Shown: positions 16,048-25,753 of the stretch, piece after piece
Position numbering within the stretch: the first letter of the stretch is position 1
Layout of the letters: every line of letters starts with the position of its first letter
Assembly (NCBI GenBank): GCA_003456175.1
Contig: DMPB01000099.1
Location: 1 to 34,385, forward strand
Direction: 5' to 3'
Length of the DNA stretch: 34,385 nucleotides
Origin: Chitinophagaceae bacterium
GTDB lineage: Bacteria; Bacteroidota; Bacteroidia; Chitinophagales; Chitinophagaceae
Translations under genes and position numbers: made by a program
The notes under the pieces: generated by a model
Database searches by the model: none
Seen by the model: the letters and a program-made list of their open reading frames with translations, nothing else
Told to the model about the DNA's origin: nothing

Positions 16048-17103
16048 TTATCGGTTAACATACTGTTGTTCGTAATAAGCCTGATAGCTACCGGAAGTTA
16101 CATTGTTGAGCCATTCTGTATTGTTCAAATACCAATCGATGGTTAGCGATAAGCCTTCTTCAAACGTTACAGATGGGCTCCAACCCAACTCTTTATTAAT
16201 TTTTGTGGCATCAATAGCATAACGCAAGTCGTGGCCTGGCCTATCTTTTACGTAAGTGATTAATTGCTCACTTTCGCCAGGGGCTCTGCCCAGTTTTTCA
16301 TCCATTTGCTTACAGAGCAACTTCACCAAATCGAGATTTTTCCATTCATTAAAGCCTCCGATGTTGTAAGATTCGTGGTTTTTCCCAGTATGGAAAACAG
16401 TGTCGATACCTCTTGCATGATCTACCACAAATAACCAATCGCGGGTATTTTCACCTTTACCATATACAGGAAGCGACTTTTTGTGGATGATGTTATTGAT
16501 AAATAGCGGAATTAACTTTTCAGGAAAATGGTTAGGACCATAATTATTACTGCAGTTCGTAATAACATAACCTAAGCCATAGGTTTCGCCATAGGCACGC
16601 ACAAAATGATCGCTAGCGGCTTTACTTGCACTATAAGGTGAATTAGGATCGTAAGGTGTTGACTCAGTGAAAAAGCCCGTATCGCCCAACGTACCATACA
16701 CTTCATCTGTTGAAACATGATGAAAGCGATGCTTGGTATAATCGGCTTTCCAATGCTTTTTGGCAGTATTTAGCAAATTAACTGTACCTATTACATTGGT
16801 TTGCACAAACTCTAGCGGATTAGAAATACTTCTATCAACATGACTTTCTGCTGCCAAGTGTATAACATCGGTAATACCATGCTTAGTAAAGATTTGATCT
16901 AACACATCAGCATCGAGGATATTAGCTTTTTCAAACTTATAGTTAGGTTGCTGATCAATATCTTTCAAATTTTCCAAGTTACCCGCATAGGTCAATGCAT
17001 CGAGGTTAACAATGGTATAGTTAGGATATTTATTTACAAACAAGCGTACCACATGCGAGCCAATAAAGCCAGCACCACCTGTAATTAAAATAGACTTACT
17101 CAT
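16048..17103 (-). CDS. rmlB: dTDP-glucose 4,6-dehydratase
   Basis: This NAD-dependent short-chain dehydrogenase/reductase makes dTDP-4-keto-6-deoxyglucose. The 351-residue protein has ITGGAGFIGSHVVRLF at the start, LDALTYAGNLENL, AAESHVDRSI, HVSTDEVYG and the catalytic YSASKAASDH. NCSNNYGPNHFPEKLIP and RDWLFVVDH follow, all as in RmlB. It starts three bases after the Wzz-like gene, so dTDP-sugar synthesis is bound into the polysaccharide operon. Sister motif TTTACGTAAGT occurs at 16247-16257, encoding Thr-Tyr-Val-Lys. Confidence 0.93.
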   Translation of the reverse strand: MSKSILITGGAGFIGSHVVRLFVNKYPNYTIVNLDALTYAGNLENLKDIDQQPNYKFEKANILDADVLDQIFTKHGITDVIHLAAESHVDRSISNPLEFVQTNVIGTVNLLNTAKKHWKADYTKHRFHHVSTDEVYGTLGDTGFFTESTPYDPNSPYSASKAASDHFVRAYGETYGLGYVITNCSNNYGPNHFPEKLIPLFINNIIHKKSLPVYGKGENTRDWLFVVDHARGIDTVFHTGKNHESYNIGGFNEWKNLDLVKLLCKQMDEKLGRAPGESEQLITYVKDRPGHDLRYAIDATKINKELGWSPSVTFEEGLSLTIDWYLNNTEWLNNVTSGSYQAYYEQQYVNR

Positions 17104-17106
17104 AAA

Positions 17107-18150
17107 TTATTTATTTTTTTCTTTAATATATACTTGCGTAAATGATTGAAAGGGTTTTGATAACAACCAATAGATAACAAGTACTAATAATGATAGTAAT
17201 CCGCCTGCTGTTGCCAATACCAGCGTTGAAATTTTTTGCCGTTTCAATGGCAGTTTAGGCTCATCAATAATGCTGAACAATGGCGCTTGCTTCATCAACA
17301 AAAATCTACTTACCTCTAGATTTTTAGCTACTTCGCCAATCGCTGCTGTTGCTATGGATATTTCTATTTGGCGCTCTTGCACCGATGTCATTGGCGATTG
17401 AAATACTGGATTAAGGTTTGCATCAACAGTAGCTGCTCTTTTCTGAATAGCACCTGAAATAATCGCTCTAAGAGAATCAACCTTTTCTTCTAAGATGCGA
17501 ACGTTTTTAGCACTTTTTGCGGTTTTCACACTTGTGTACATTGTACCCAAGTTATCCATTAATGCTTGTACAAATTGTATGCTAAGTTTCGGATCGTTAG
17601 ATGTAAAATCAACTTGATAAATATCTGTTTTTCTGTCTGGTATTGTAGCTACGAGATGCTTCTTTTGAATTAAATCAACAATTGTTGACATGATAGAATC
17701 TTGAAAAGGAGTTGCAGAAACAGTAGTATCTGACACTTTAAAGCAGGGTAATTCAATGGGTTTTGATCGTGCCTTTATCTTATAGAGTTTTATAAACTGA
17801 TCTGCATAGGTTTCTTTTTCACCGGCATTGTGTTGCAACAATGTTTTCTCAATCAACTTTCTCGACTTAATGAATTGCAATAAGTTATTGCCTGAAAACA
17901 TAGAGCTTACGCCACCTGCATCAAAGCCAAACTGAGCTGCTAAACTCATTAATCCACTAGAAGCATCATATTCGCCATCTAATGTGAAAGTTACCGAAGC
18001 GGTGTATTTGGGCTTTTTTAAATAGCCATATGAACCAGCAACCGCCGCACCCAGCGTACCTACTAGCAGCACAATTTTCCATTGTGAAATTGCATATAGT
18101 ATAAATATTCTAACCCTTACAAAAACATCGCTGAGCTTAACCTCTTCCAT
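17107..18150 (-). CDS. Wzz-like chain-length/co-polymerase protein (first of two)
   Basis: The 347-residue inner-membrane protein has a short cytoplasmic start, a membrane helix at about 25-45 and a large periplasmic region. A second helix lies at about 305-330 (LVLATAGGLLSLLVLVIYWLL), preceded by the proline-containing DEPKLPLKRQK typical of Wzz proteins. There is no Walker-type kinase domain, so it is not a full Wzc. Wzz proteins set polymer length and dock to the exporter. It follows a Wza-like gene by 14 bases, repeating the gene pair at 30623-34133. LMSLAAQFGFDAGG in this protein matches LMNLASQFGFSLGN in the second copy, showing they are paralogues. Confidence 0.85.
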   Translation of the reverse strand: MEEVKLSDVFVRVRIFILYAISQWKIVLLVGTLGAAVAGSYGYLKKPKYTASVTFTLDGEYDASSGLMSLAAQFGFDAGGVSSMFSGNNLLQFIKSRKLIEKTLLQHNAGEKETYADQFIKLYKIKARSKPIELPCFKVSDTTVSATPFQDSIMSTIVDLIQKKHLVATIPDRKTDIYQVDFTSNDPKLSIQFVQALMDNLGTMYTSVKTAKSAKNVRILEEKVDSLRAIISGAIQKRAATVDANLNPVFQSPMTSVQERQIEISIATAAIGEVAKNLEVSRFLLMKQAPLFSIIDEPKLPLKRQKISTLVLATAGGLLSLLVLVIYWLLSKPFQSFTQVYIKEKNK

Positions 18151-18164
18151 GAATGCATTTTAAT

Positions 18165-20606
18165 CTATAAACGTAGTAAAGCTATTACAACGGTAGCAAC
18201 AGATGCTAAAGCAGTAGTAATTCCGACCATTTCGGCCACAGATACACGCTTTCCGTCACGCTCTAATTTCTTTGGAACAAATATTTCGTCTCCAGCATTA
18301 ATAATTGGGTTTGATTTAAAAATCAAAAAGCTCTTCACCCGCTTACCATTACCATTACTTGCAACCACAAATGCCTTACGTTTTTGTGCTTGTGTAGAAA
18401 ACCCACCTGCTAAATCGATATAATAACTCAGTCTACGATTGGGTATGTATGCAATTTGGGTTTGCAACAACACCTCACCTTTAACTTTTACCACATCATC
18501 TTTAGAGGGTACATTAATAACATCACCGTCTTGCAGTAAGATATCTATTGACGACTTTGGCTTTTTTAATATTTCCTCTACATCAATTGCCACAGTTTCG
18601 TAGGCTTCTACACTATCGATTAAAGCTGTAAATGCAGATGAGTCGTTCTTAGTACTGAACAGTTTTTTAGCTGCATTACGACGAATGTCGGCATTGGGAT
18701 CATCGGCACTCACCCTTCTTCTCAAAGAAACACCTTTAATATTCGATAAAGAAGTGAACCCCCCAGCTCTGTTTAAGATGTCACTCAACCGTTCGTTTCT
18801 ATTCGAGAGTACATAGTTGCCCGAAAATTTCACCTCACCTTTAACGGTTACTACTTTTTGAACAAAGTAACCGAGGTTCGTTCTTACGATTACAATATCA
18901 TAAGGTTGTAAAGCAATGCTGCTCTTGATTTGATCTAAACTACGTTCAGTATCTAAATTAATTACTTCAGCAATTTCTATGTTGTCTTTGCTTTCTGCGT
19001 TTGTAATTCGCCTACCTATTTCTAGTCTTAACCCTGTAGCAGCCTCTGTAAAGCCTCCGGCAACAATTACAGCATCAGCTATAGTCATTCCAGTTTTATA
19101 TTCGTAAGCACCAGGCTTACGTACTTCGCCCTCTACCGATATTGTTTTTTTATCTCTCAAATCGGTGATGATAGGTATAAACACTTTATCATCAGCCTGC
19201 AATACAACATCGGGTTCTGTACCATTCAAAATGGCTTTTAGGTTGTAAGATGCAGTACTGTAAGTTAAATCTGCATTTAATCTTGAGATGCTAATTTTTT
19301 CTGTAAATGCACCTTCACGCAGGCCATCGGCAAGCTGCACCAGCTTTAATAGCGAACTGGCACTTTCAACACTATACGTTCCTGCACGCTTGAAGGCACC
19401 CTCGGCAGAAATTCTGTTTTTAAAGCGAGCGTACACATACTCTGCTTCTATGGTGCTACCCGTAGCAGGTTTGAAGCCATTGAAGTTACTTGCAACTACT
19501 GTTTTTATTTCTTTTTGCTTTCCTGCTACTTCGGTAATACGTACCTGCTCTCTGTAAGCACTATCAATAAACCCACCCGCATAATCAATGGTTTGTTGCA
19601 AATTTTCATTTGCTGTAAGCTCATAAATACCCGGACGTTTGAAAGCACCTTTCAAATAAATACGTTTGTCGTAATAATTGATTTTTACAACATCGTTCTC
19701 TGTTAAGCGTATGTTAGCTTTTGTACTACCGTTGTGCAAAAATTGATACAAATCGGCAACTGCAATTCGCTTACCTGCTCTAATAACCTCTATATTTCGA
19801 AAAGATCCATTCTTAGATGGCCCCCCACAAGTATACAGCAAGTTAAACAGTGTTGTAAACGAGCTAACACTATAAACACCTGGCTTACGAGCCTGACCAA
19901 TAACAATTACTTTAATGGTTCTAATACCACCTAAGGTTGTTTTCACTTGCGTAAATCCACTGTTGATTGCACGATAAATGGTTTTAGCAAGATGTGCTCT
20001 AATTTTTTGATCGGGCTCCGCAATGGTTAATCCATTCACATTGATGATGCCTGCATTTTGAATGAATACATTGCCTTCGGGACTCACCTTCAAATTATAA
20101 CTTGCCTCGCTTTGACCATAAATGATTACACTAAGTACATCGCCAGGGCCTACCACATAATCGAGTGGTGTGGCAATTTGCAAATCAGGCTCAAACGAAA
20201 GGGATGGATTAGTGAATAGCTCCATTCCGTAAATCATTTGCTCTAAACTATCTAATTCTACTTCGGCAAGTATTTCTTTGGTGGGTGCTTGCTTGCGAGT
20301 AGTATTATTCTGTTTCGTATCGGGCTTAGCATTTACCGTAAGGTTAGCTATACCACCTAACCCTTTGAGGCGCTGCATTATTTTACCGATTTCGCCAACT
20401 GCCATACCACGGGCACGTAGTAACTGCTCTATTTGAGCATCGCTAACATTTGATGCTTTCGCTTTTTGGTAATAGGTATTTAAATCTTGATCTGAGATTT
20501 GTTCAGATGTAACGCTACTTAGGTTGTCGGCATTTAACGTGCCCATTTGGGCTGATGCCAACGCACACCAAAGGAGTGCTACGAGGAGGGGTGTGAGAAA
20601 TTTCAT
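18165..20606 (-). CDS. Wza-like polysaccharide export protein with SLBB repeats (first of two)
   Basis: The 813-residue outer-membrane exporter has a signal peptide at 1-20 (FLTPLLVALLWCALASAQ) without a lipobox, unlike E. coli Wza. A helical region follows at about 25-85, rich in short helices (ISDQDLNTYYQKAKASNVSD, then LLRARGM). The polysaccharide-export domain is at about 145-225 (YVVGPGDVLSVIIYGQSEA). About six SLBB repeats come next, each with a GxxxxPGxY-like turn and an AGGF motif. The C-terminal 25 residues form a hydrophobic helix (GITTALASVATVVIALL), likely the membrane pore helix. The frame extends to a TTG at 20615; the ATG at 20604-20606 is preferred. Motif copies lie at 20332-20343 and 19945-19956. 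Confidence 0.88.
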   Translation of the reverse strand: MKFLTPLLVALLWCALASAQMGTLNADNLSSVTSEQISDQDLNTYYQKAKASNVSDAQIEQLLRARGMAVGEIGKIMQRLKGLGGIANLTVNAKPDTKQNNTTRKQAPTKEILAEVELDSLEQMIYGMELFTNPSLSFEPDLQIATPLDYVVGPGDVLSVIIYGQSEASYNLKVSPEGNVFIQNAGIINVNGLTIAEPDQKIRAHLAKTIYRAINSGFTQVKTTLGGIRTIKVIVIGQARKPGVYSVSSFTTLFNLLYTCGGPSKNGSFRNIEVIRAGKRIAVADLYQFLHNGSTKANIRLTENDVVKINYYDKRIYLKGAFKRPGIYELTANENLQQTIDYAGGFIDSAYREQVRITEVAGKQKEIKTVVASNFNGFKPATGSTIEAEYVYARFKNRISAEGAFKRAGTYSVESASSLLKLVQLADGLREGAFTEKISISRLNADLTYSTASYNLKAILNGTEPDVVLQADDKVFIPIITDLRDKKTISVEGEVRKPGAYEYKTGMTIADAVIVAGGFTEAATGLRLEIGRRITNAESKDNIEIAEVINLDTERSLDQIKSSIALQPYDIVIVRTNLGYFVQKVVTVKGEVKFSGNYVLSNRNERLSDILNRAGGFTSLSNIKGVSLRRRVSADDPNADIRRNAAKKLFSTKNDSSAFTALIDSVEAYETVAIDVEEILKKPKSSIDILLQDGDVINVPSKDDVVKVKGEVLLQTQIAYIPNRRLSYYIDLAGGFSTQAQKRKAFVVASNGNGKRVKSFLIFKSNPIINAGDEIFVPKKLERDGKRVSVAEMVGITTALASVATVVIALLRL

Positions 20607-20630
20607 GCTAAGCAAGTACGTTCGAGGGTG

Positions 20631-21557
20631 TTAAAACATGTCTTTTACCAGCTGGTAAGTAGCCGCAATACCTTGTTCAAGCGATATTTTTGGCGACCAG
20701 CCTAAGTTACTAATCTTACTGATATCCATTAGTTTTCTTGGAGTGCCATCGGGCTTAGAGGTATCAAAAACCAAATTACCTTCAAAACCAACCGCTTCTT
20801 TTACCATTTCGGCTAGTGTTTGAATGGTAACATCGGTTCCGGTACCTACGTTCACAAAGCCTTCTTCGTTGAAATTGTTCATTAAGAAAACGCAAGCCTC
20901 GGCAAGGTCATCTACATGCAGAAATTCTCTGCGAGGCGTGCCTGTACCCCAAATTTCGATACTGCTGGCACCCGCTTTTTTGGCTTCGATAGTTTTACGC
21001 AATAAAGCAGGAAGTACATGACTACCGTTTTTATCGTAGTTATCGTTAGGGCCATACAAATTGGTTGGCATAGCCGAAATGAAGTTACAACCATACTGAC
21101 GGCGATAGGCATCGCACAGTTCAATGCCTGCAATTTTGGCGATAGCGTAAGGCTGATTGGTAGGTTCTAAATAGCCTGAAAGGAGGTATTCTTCTTTTAA
21201 TGGCTGTGGTGCCATTTTAGGATAAATACAAGACGAACCTAAAAAAAGTAGCTTGTTAACTTTATGCTCGTAGGCTGCATGTATAATGTTGGCCTCGATC
21301 ATAAGGTTGCGATAAATAAAATCGGCTCGATAAATATTGTTCGCCAGAATACCGCCCACTTTGGCCGCTGCTAAAAAAACATACTCGGGCTGTTCTTGTG
21401 CAAAGAATTCGTTCACAGCTTGCTGTTGCGTTAAATCGAGCTCGGCGCTGGTTTTTACCGTAAGGTTATTGTAACCCAACTTACGTAAATGGCGCTCGAT
21501 GGCAGAACCTACCATGCCGCGATGACCAGCGATGTATATTTTACTATTGAAGTTCAT
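20631..21557 (-). CDS. fcl: GDP-L-fucose synthase
   Basis: This NADPH-dependent epimerase-reductase converts GDP-4-keto-6-deoxymannose to GDP-L-fucose. The 308-residue protein has [16 protein letters not shown] at the start, [28 protein letters not shown] and the catalytic [23 protein letters not shown] and [12 protein letters not shown] follow, as in Fcl/WcaG. It starts two bases after gmd, giving the full two-step route from GDP-mannose. Two motif copies sit 13 bases apart at 21454-21465 and 21479-21490. Confidence 0.93.
   Translation of the reverse strand: MNFNSKIYIAGHRGMVGSAIERHLRKLGYNNLTVKTSAELDLTQQQAVNEFFAQEQPEYVFLAAAKVGGILANNIYRADFIYRNLMIEANIIHAAYEHKVNKLLFLGSSCIYPKMAPQPLKEEYLLSGYLEPTNQPYAIAKIAGIELCDAYRRQYGCNFISAMPTNLYGPNDNYDKNGSHVLPALLRKTIEAKKAGASSIEIWGTGTPRREFLHVDDLAEACVFLMNNFNEEGFVNVGTGTDVTIQTLAEMVKEAVGFEGNLVFDTSKPDGTPRKLMDISKISNLGWSPKISLEQGIAATYQLVKDMF
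21454..21490. repeat. Two dispersed-motif copies side by side inside fcl
   Basis: TTTACCGTAAGG (21454-21465) and ACTTACGTAAAT (21479-21490) face each other within the fcl coding region, in different codon frames: Leu-Thr-Val-Lys and Leu-Arg-Lys. They show the two sister forms together and are not explained by one repeated peptide. Confidence 0.6.
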
Positions 21558-21559
21558 GA

Positions 21560-22672
21560 TTATTCGTATTGATTTCTGATGGTGAAGCCTGCTTGTTGTA
21601 ATAGTTGTTCTTTTTTAAATAACTCAATATCGGCCAATACCATTTCATTCACCAAGGCATCGAGTGTATAAGTAGGCTCCCAACCTAGGTTTTGTTTGGC
21701 TTTTGTAGGATCGCCAATAAGAAGATCTACTTCTGTTGGACGGAAATATTTTGGATCGATGTGCATTACAATTTTGCCTACCAAGCCAGCATCGGCACTA
21801 TCAGCTACGGCGGTAACTGTGGCAATTTCGTTCACACCTTCGCCACTAAAGGCAACTGTAATACCTGCTGCTGCAAATGCCATAGCAATGAATTCACGTA
21901 CAGTGGTAGTAACGCCTGTCGCAATTACATAATCTTCAGGTGTATCTTGTTGTAAGATGCGCCACATGGCTTCTACATAATCTTTCGCATGCCCCCAATC
22001 TCGTTTTGAATCGATATTACCCATGTAGAGCTTGTCTTGAAGCCCTAATTTAATTTTGGCAACACCACGTGTAATTTTTCTGGTGACAAAAGTTTCGCCA
22101 CGTAGCGGACTTTCGTGATTGAAAAGAATACCATTACATGCATACATGTTGTATGCTTCGCGGTAGTTAACCGTGATCCAATATGCATACATTTTAGCTA
22201 CGGCATACGGAGAACGTGGATAGAATGGTGTTGTTTCTTTTTGTGGCACTTCTTGTACCAAGCCGTACAATTCTGATGTAGATGCTTGATAGATACGAGT
22301 TTTTGCTGTTAATCCTAAGATACGCACCGCTTCAAGAATACGAAGGGTACCAATACCATCGGCATTGGCAGTATATTCTGGAGTATCGAAACTTACTTTC
22401 ACGTGGCTCATAGCACCGAGGTTATAAATTTCATCGGGCTGCACTTCTTGAATGATTCTGATGAGGTTAGTGCTATCGGTTAAATCGCCGTAATGTAGTT
22501 TGAAACGTATATTTTTTTCGTGCGGATCTTGATACAAGTGATCGATACGATCTGTATTAAACAAAGAAACACGACGCTTGATGCCATGTACTTCATATCC
22601 TTTACTCAATAATAATTCAGAGAGATAGGCACCATCTTGACCAGTTACACCTGTAATAAGTGCTTTTTTCAT
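21560..22672 (-). CDS. gmd: GDP-mannose 4,6-dehydratase
   Basis: This enzyme makes GDP-4-keto-6-deoxymannose, the first step to GDP-L-fucose. The 370-residue protein has [60 protein letters not shown] and the catalytic [26 protein letters not shown] and the end [19 protein letters not shown] complete the match to Gmd. It is directly upstream of fcl and is followed in the pathway by the two GT11 fucosyltransferases of this operon. Confidence 0.94.
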   Translation of the reverse strand: MKKALITGVTGQDGAYLSELLLSKGYEVHGIKRRVSLFNTDRIDHLYQDPHEKNIRFKLHYGDLTDSTNLIRIIQEVQPDEIYNLGAMSHVKVSFDTPEYTANADGIGTLRILEAVRILGLTAKTRIYQASTSELYGLVQEVPQKETTPFYPRSPYAVAKMYAYWITVNYREAYNMYACNGILFNHESPLRGETFVTRKITRGVAKIKLGLQDKLYMGNIDSKRDWGHAKDYVEAMWRILQQDTPEDYVIATGVTTTVREFIAMAFAAAGITVAFSGEGVNEIATVTAVADSADAGLVGKIVMHIDPKYFRPTEVDLLIGDPTKAKQNLGWEPTYTLDALVNEMVLADIELFKKEQLLQQAGFTIRNQYE

Positions 22673-22692
22673 GTGTTATTTATTTACGATTG

Positions 22693-23514
22693 TTATCTAG
22701 AATTTCTTAAGAAAAATGAATACGCCACTTGTAAAAATGGTAGCGGCATTACACGCAGAAAGAGTCGTAAAACAACATTTCTGTAAAAACGGATTTTAGT
22801 AATAAAATGATCGGCCATCATTTTATGAAAGAAATCGTACTCGCTTAAAAAATAAGCGTATCCATGCCTACGCTTTGCCATGTTATTACCAATACGAACA
22901 TCTACCAAAATTTCTTGGAGGTTATGAAACATCGCTCCACGTTTTAGCATTTCATACCATAGATTGTAGTCTTCTAAATTCCTTTGGCTCCAATAGCCAC
23001 CCGCTTCAATGGCCTTTTGCTTTTTGAACACAACAGTCATGTGATTAAACGGGCTACGCTTTTTAATGAACTCCTTTAAATCGTTGTGTAATTCTGGGAG
23101 CCTGCGAACTCTGTTTAAATCATGTATTTTGAATTTGAACTCTTCTATGTTACAACCTAGTACATCGATATTTGGATGATGTTTAAGAAAGTTGAACTGA
23201 ATTTCGAATCTATTTGGCTTTGCGATATCGTCTGAATCCATTCTTGCTACGTAATCATATTTACAGTAATGTAAACCTGTATTCATAGCAACCCCCATTC
23301 CGCTATTATGTTCGAGTTTTACGATATTAAACAAGTTGGGATATCTGCTTTCAAAGTTGTTTAAAACCATTCGAAGTTCGTTGGATATTGGACCATCTTC
23401 AACTATTACAATTTCTGATGGCAATAGGGTTTGTTGTACGATACTCTCGAGTGCTTGATTAAAAAATTCAGGGCTTTCTTTAGTATAAATAGGTATTAAA
23501 ACAGAAAAGTTCAT
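22693..23514 (-). CDS. Glycosyltransferase family 2
   Basis: The 273-residue protein has a GT-A fold: FSVLIPIYTKESPEFFNQAL at the start, EIVIVEDG at about 34-41, NSGMGVAMNTGLHYCKYDYVARMDSDD with the metal-binding DSDD at about 93-96, and KRSPFNHMTVVFKK. These are the features of inverting GT2 enzymes that add a sugar to a lipid-linked oligosaccharide at the inner face of the membrane. The sugar cannot be told from sequence. It lies between gmd and the flippase gene. Confidence 0.88.
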   Translation of the reverse strand: MNFSVLIPIYTKESPEFFNQALESIVQQTLLPSEIVIVEDGPISNELRMVLNNFESRYPNLFNIVKLEHNSGMGVAMNTGLHYCKYDYVARMDSDDIAKPNRFEIQFNFLKHHPNIDVLGCNIEEFKFKIHDLNRVRRLPELHNDLKEFIKKRSPFNHMTVVFKKQKAIEAGGYWSQRNLEDYNLWYEMLKRGAMFHNLQEILVDVRIGNNMAKRRHGYAYFLSEYDFFHKMMADHFITKIRFYRNVVLRLFLRVMPLPFLQVAYSFFLRNSR

Positions 23515-23525
23515 TAAATGTGTTG

Positions 23526-24800
23526 TTACTGAAACTTAAAATAGTGATTGAAGATTAACCTTGAATCTCTAAAAATATAGTTGGCAAAGATAGAAGATGC
23601 CCACTGAGTAATAATTGTTGCAACGGCAGCTCCCATTGCACCAAATTTTGGTATCAATACAATGTTCAGGATTACGTTTAGCACCAGTCCGATCAATGTT
23701 TTGTAAAGAATAATTTTTTGCTGCTCCTCGATAATCATAAGCTGACTGAAGGCTACGCCGCCAAAAATTGGTACGAGTGTCCAACAATACAAAGCCAATA
23801 CCGATGCCGACTCAACATATTCGCTGCCAAACAATAAACTGATGACGAGAGATGATGATAGAGATAACGCAATACTAAGAATAGCAGCCCCAGCCAAAAA
23901 AGACCAAAAAATGATTTTGGCTAATTTGAAGTAAGCGTTACTGCTAATACCTCGTTTTTTAATTAGCACTTTATAACAGCTGCCTGTAACTACAAGCGGT
24001 ATGAAGTAAAATATTTCAGTGACTTTAGTACAAGCAGTGAAATACCCCACTTGTTCGATGGTTGATAACTTCCCTAACAAAATTTGATCGATTTTCATGT
24101 ATACGACTATTGCCAAATTAGCCACCATAAATGGTATGGCTTTTTTTATCATTGCCGCAATAGCGGGCAGGGAAAAAAACAACTTGAACTTTTCTCTAAA
24201 CCGGAAGTAGAGAAAGAGTACAACATCGGCAATAAATACATCAAAAACAGTTAAGAAAGCAAAAACGAGAATATCGGCTTTCGCCAGAATTGCCAATATT
24301 TTAAGCAGGGCTCCAACTACAAAAAAACTGTTCCTGAACAGTACAACTGTTTTAGATTTTAGCTCGGCTTGAAAAACATAATCAATCGTGGCAAAAGAAG
24401 TTGTTAATAGTGGGAAAATGAGTAGCAATAAAATAAGCAGATTTTCATTTGTTTCATTGGTGATCCAAAAGAAAAGCAGCAAACACAAAAGCGTGGCTAT
24501 AGATGCAAACATTCTTAACGCAAAAGCAGTACTGATGATACTGTTTCGTTGCTCTTTATGCATCACTAACTCCTTCACTAAAAAACTCTCCATTCCTAAG
24601 TTCGCAAGTACAATACCAACCCCTATGTAAGCATTTACATAATTGATTTTACCAAAATTAACAGGGCCTAGATATCTTGTTACCCAAACCCCAACGATTA
24701 GGCTAACAACCATTCTCCACACCCTATCTACAACTAACCAAATGATATTTTGAACCTCTGGCAACTTTACTAGCTTCATCAAATCTTTACTAAGCATCAT
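23526..24800 (-). CDS. Wzx-like oligosaccharide flippase
   Basis: The 424-residue protein is hydrophobic throughout, with roughly 12-14 membrane helices. It carries the N-terminal pattern of the polysaccharide-transporter family: WLVVDRVWRMVVSLIVGVWVTRYLGPVNFG, then NYVNAYIGVGIVLANLGMES. Flippases of this type turn undecaprenyl-linked repeat units to the periplasmic side. Its neighbours (glycosyltransferases, a Wzy-like gene, Wzz and Wza proteins) make a Wzy-dependent pathway likely. Confidence 0.87.
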   Translation of the reverse strand: MMLSKDLMKLVKLPEVQNIIWLVVDRVWRMVVSLIVGVWVTRYLGPVNFGKINYVNAYIGVGIVLANLGMESFLVKELVMHKEQRNSIISTAFALRMFASIATLLCLLLFFWITNETNENLLILLLLIFPLLTTSFATIDYVFQAELKSKTVVLFRNSFFVVGALLKILAILAKADILVFAFLTVFDVFIADVVLFLYFRFREKFKLFFSLPAIAAMIKKAIPFMVANLAIVVYMKIDQILLGKLSTIEQVGYFTACTKVTEIFYFIPLVVTGSCYKVLIKKRGISSNAYFKLAKIIFWSFLAGAAILSIALSLSSSLVISLLFGSEYVESASVLALYCWTLVPIFGGVAFSQLMIIEEQQKIILYKTLIGLVLNVILNIVLIPKFGAMGAAVATIITQWASSIFANYIFRDSRLIFNHYFKFQ

Positions 24801-24804
24801 GCAA

Positions 24805-25746
24805 CTACGGTTTTAAATAATGATACTTAGGCAAAGGACTTAACGCTGTAATTTTATACAGAGAGACTACTTGCTTATTATACTTGAAAGCTTCAAGTGC
24901 CACCAAGGGCGTGTATTCTGAATAGCTTGGAATAAAGAAATAGTCGCAAGTGCTTAGTAATTCGTTTTTTTTATGCTGATTGTTGCAAATAGCTATGTTG
25001 AGCTTATTAGCCAGAAAAGCAAATAGTAAATAGTTAATAGAGGCTTTTTGTTGTGTTAATAAGATGATGTTCTTAGGCTTGCTACCAGTAATTTTCCTTT
25101 GAATAGCATAACGCACTAGCCACCATATATTTTTTACTGGTTCAAAATTGGCAATTGTAAATACAAATCCATTTCCCTGATTATCCAATGGTTGTTTTAC
25201 ATCTGATTGATGGCGTACTAAATATGCTTTTATAAAATCGTATAGCTCGTACTTGAGCTTGTTAGCTTTTACGTAAGTGAAATCGCTATGTCTATAATTA
25301 TCGCTGCTACCTGAAATAAAGCATACTTCATCATAATACTTCAAGCGATGCAACTGACCAACTCTTATTATATTTTTGAGTTTGTAGTATATCGGATAAA
25401 AATGAAATCGAAGTTTAACAGCTACCCAACCGTGACTAATAATAATTTTTTTAAAATTGTTTTCAAGTACATATCCATTGTCTTCTACAAGTGCTTTAAA
25501 TTGATTGAGCTTTCTTACAAGTTTGTCTGCACCTGAAAAATGTGCATTCACAATAACTGTGTCAAAAACAATTGAATCGTTACTGTTTGTTTTAATCTGA
25601 AAAAAATCTTGCGTAACAGCTTCGAGCACAAGAATAGTATCATACTTGTGCATCAAAACATCGTTTATGTAAAATTCTGAAAAAACTGCAATGCCATTAA
25701 CTGTTCTTTTATAAGTATCTGTTACAAATATTACACCCTTTGACAC
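24805..25746 (-). CDS. Probable GT4-like glycosyltransferase
   Basis: The protein has about 313 residues from the GTG at 25744-25746. The frame could begin at a GTG at 25803, but that would overlap the previous gene by 50 bases. The start VIFVTDTYKRTVNGIAVFSEFYI recalls GT-B enzymes that open on a donor-binding loop. The second half has FTIANFEPVKNIWWLVRYAI and FFIPSYSEYTPLVALEAFKYNKQVV, which match the GT4 pattern of a nucleotide-sugar binding site with a conserved Glu. The similarity is fairly weak and the protein is short for GT4. Sister motif TTTACGTAAGT is at 25268-25278. Confidence 0.65.
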   Translation of the reverse strand: MSKGVIFVTDTYKRTVNGIAVFSEFYINDVLMHKYDTILVLEAVTQDFFQIKTNSNDSIVFDTVIVNAHFSGADKLVRKLNQFKALVEDNGYVLENNFKKIIISHGWVAVKLRFHFYPIYYKLKNIIRVGQLHRLKYYDEVCFISGSSDNYRHSDFTYVKANKLKYELYDFIKAYLVRHQSDVKQPLDNQGNGFVFTIANFEPVKNIWWLVRYAIQRKITGSKPKNIILLTQQKASINYLLFAFLANKLNIAICNNQHKKNELLSTCDYFFIPSYSEYTPLVALEAFKYNKQVVSLYKITALSPLPKYHYLKP

Positions 25747-25753
25747 GCTATGC

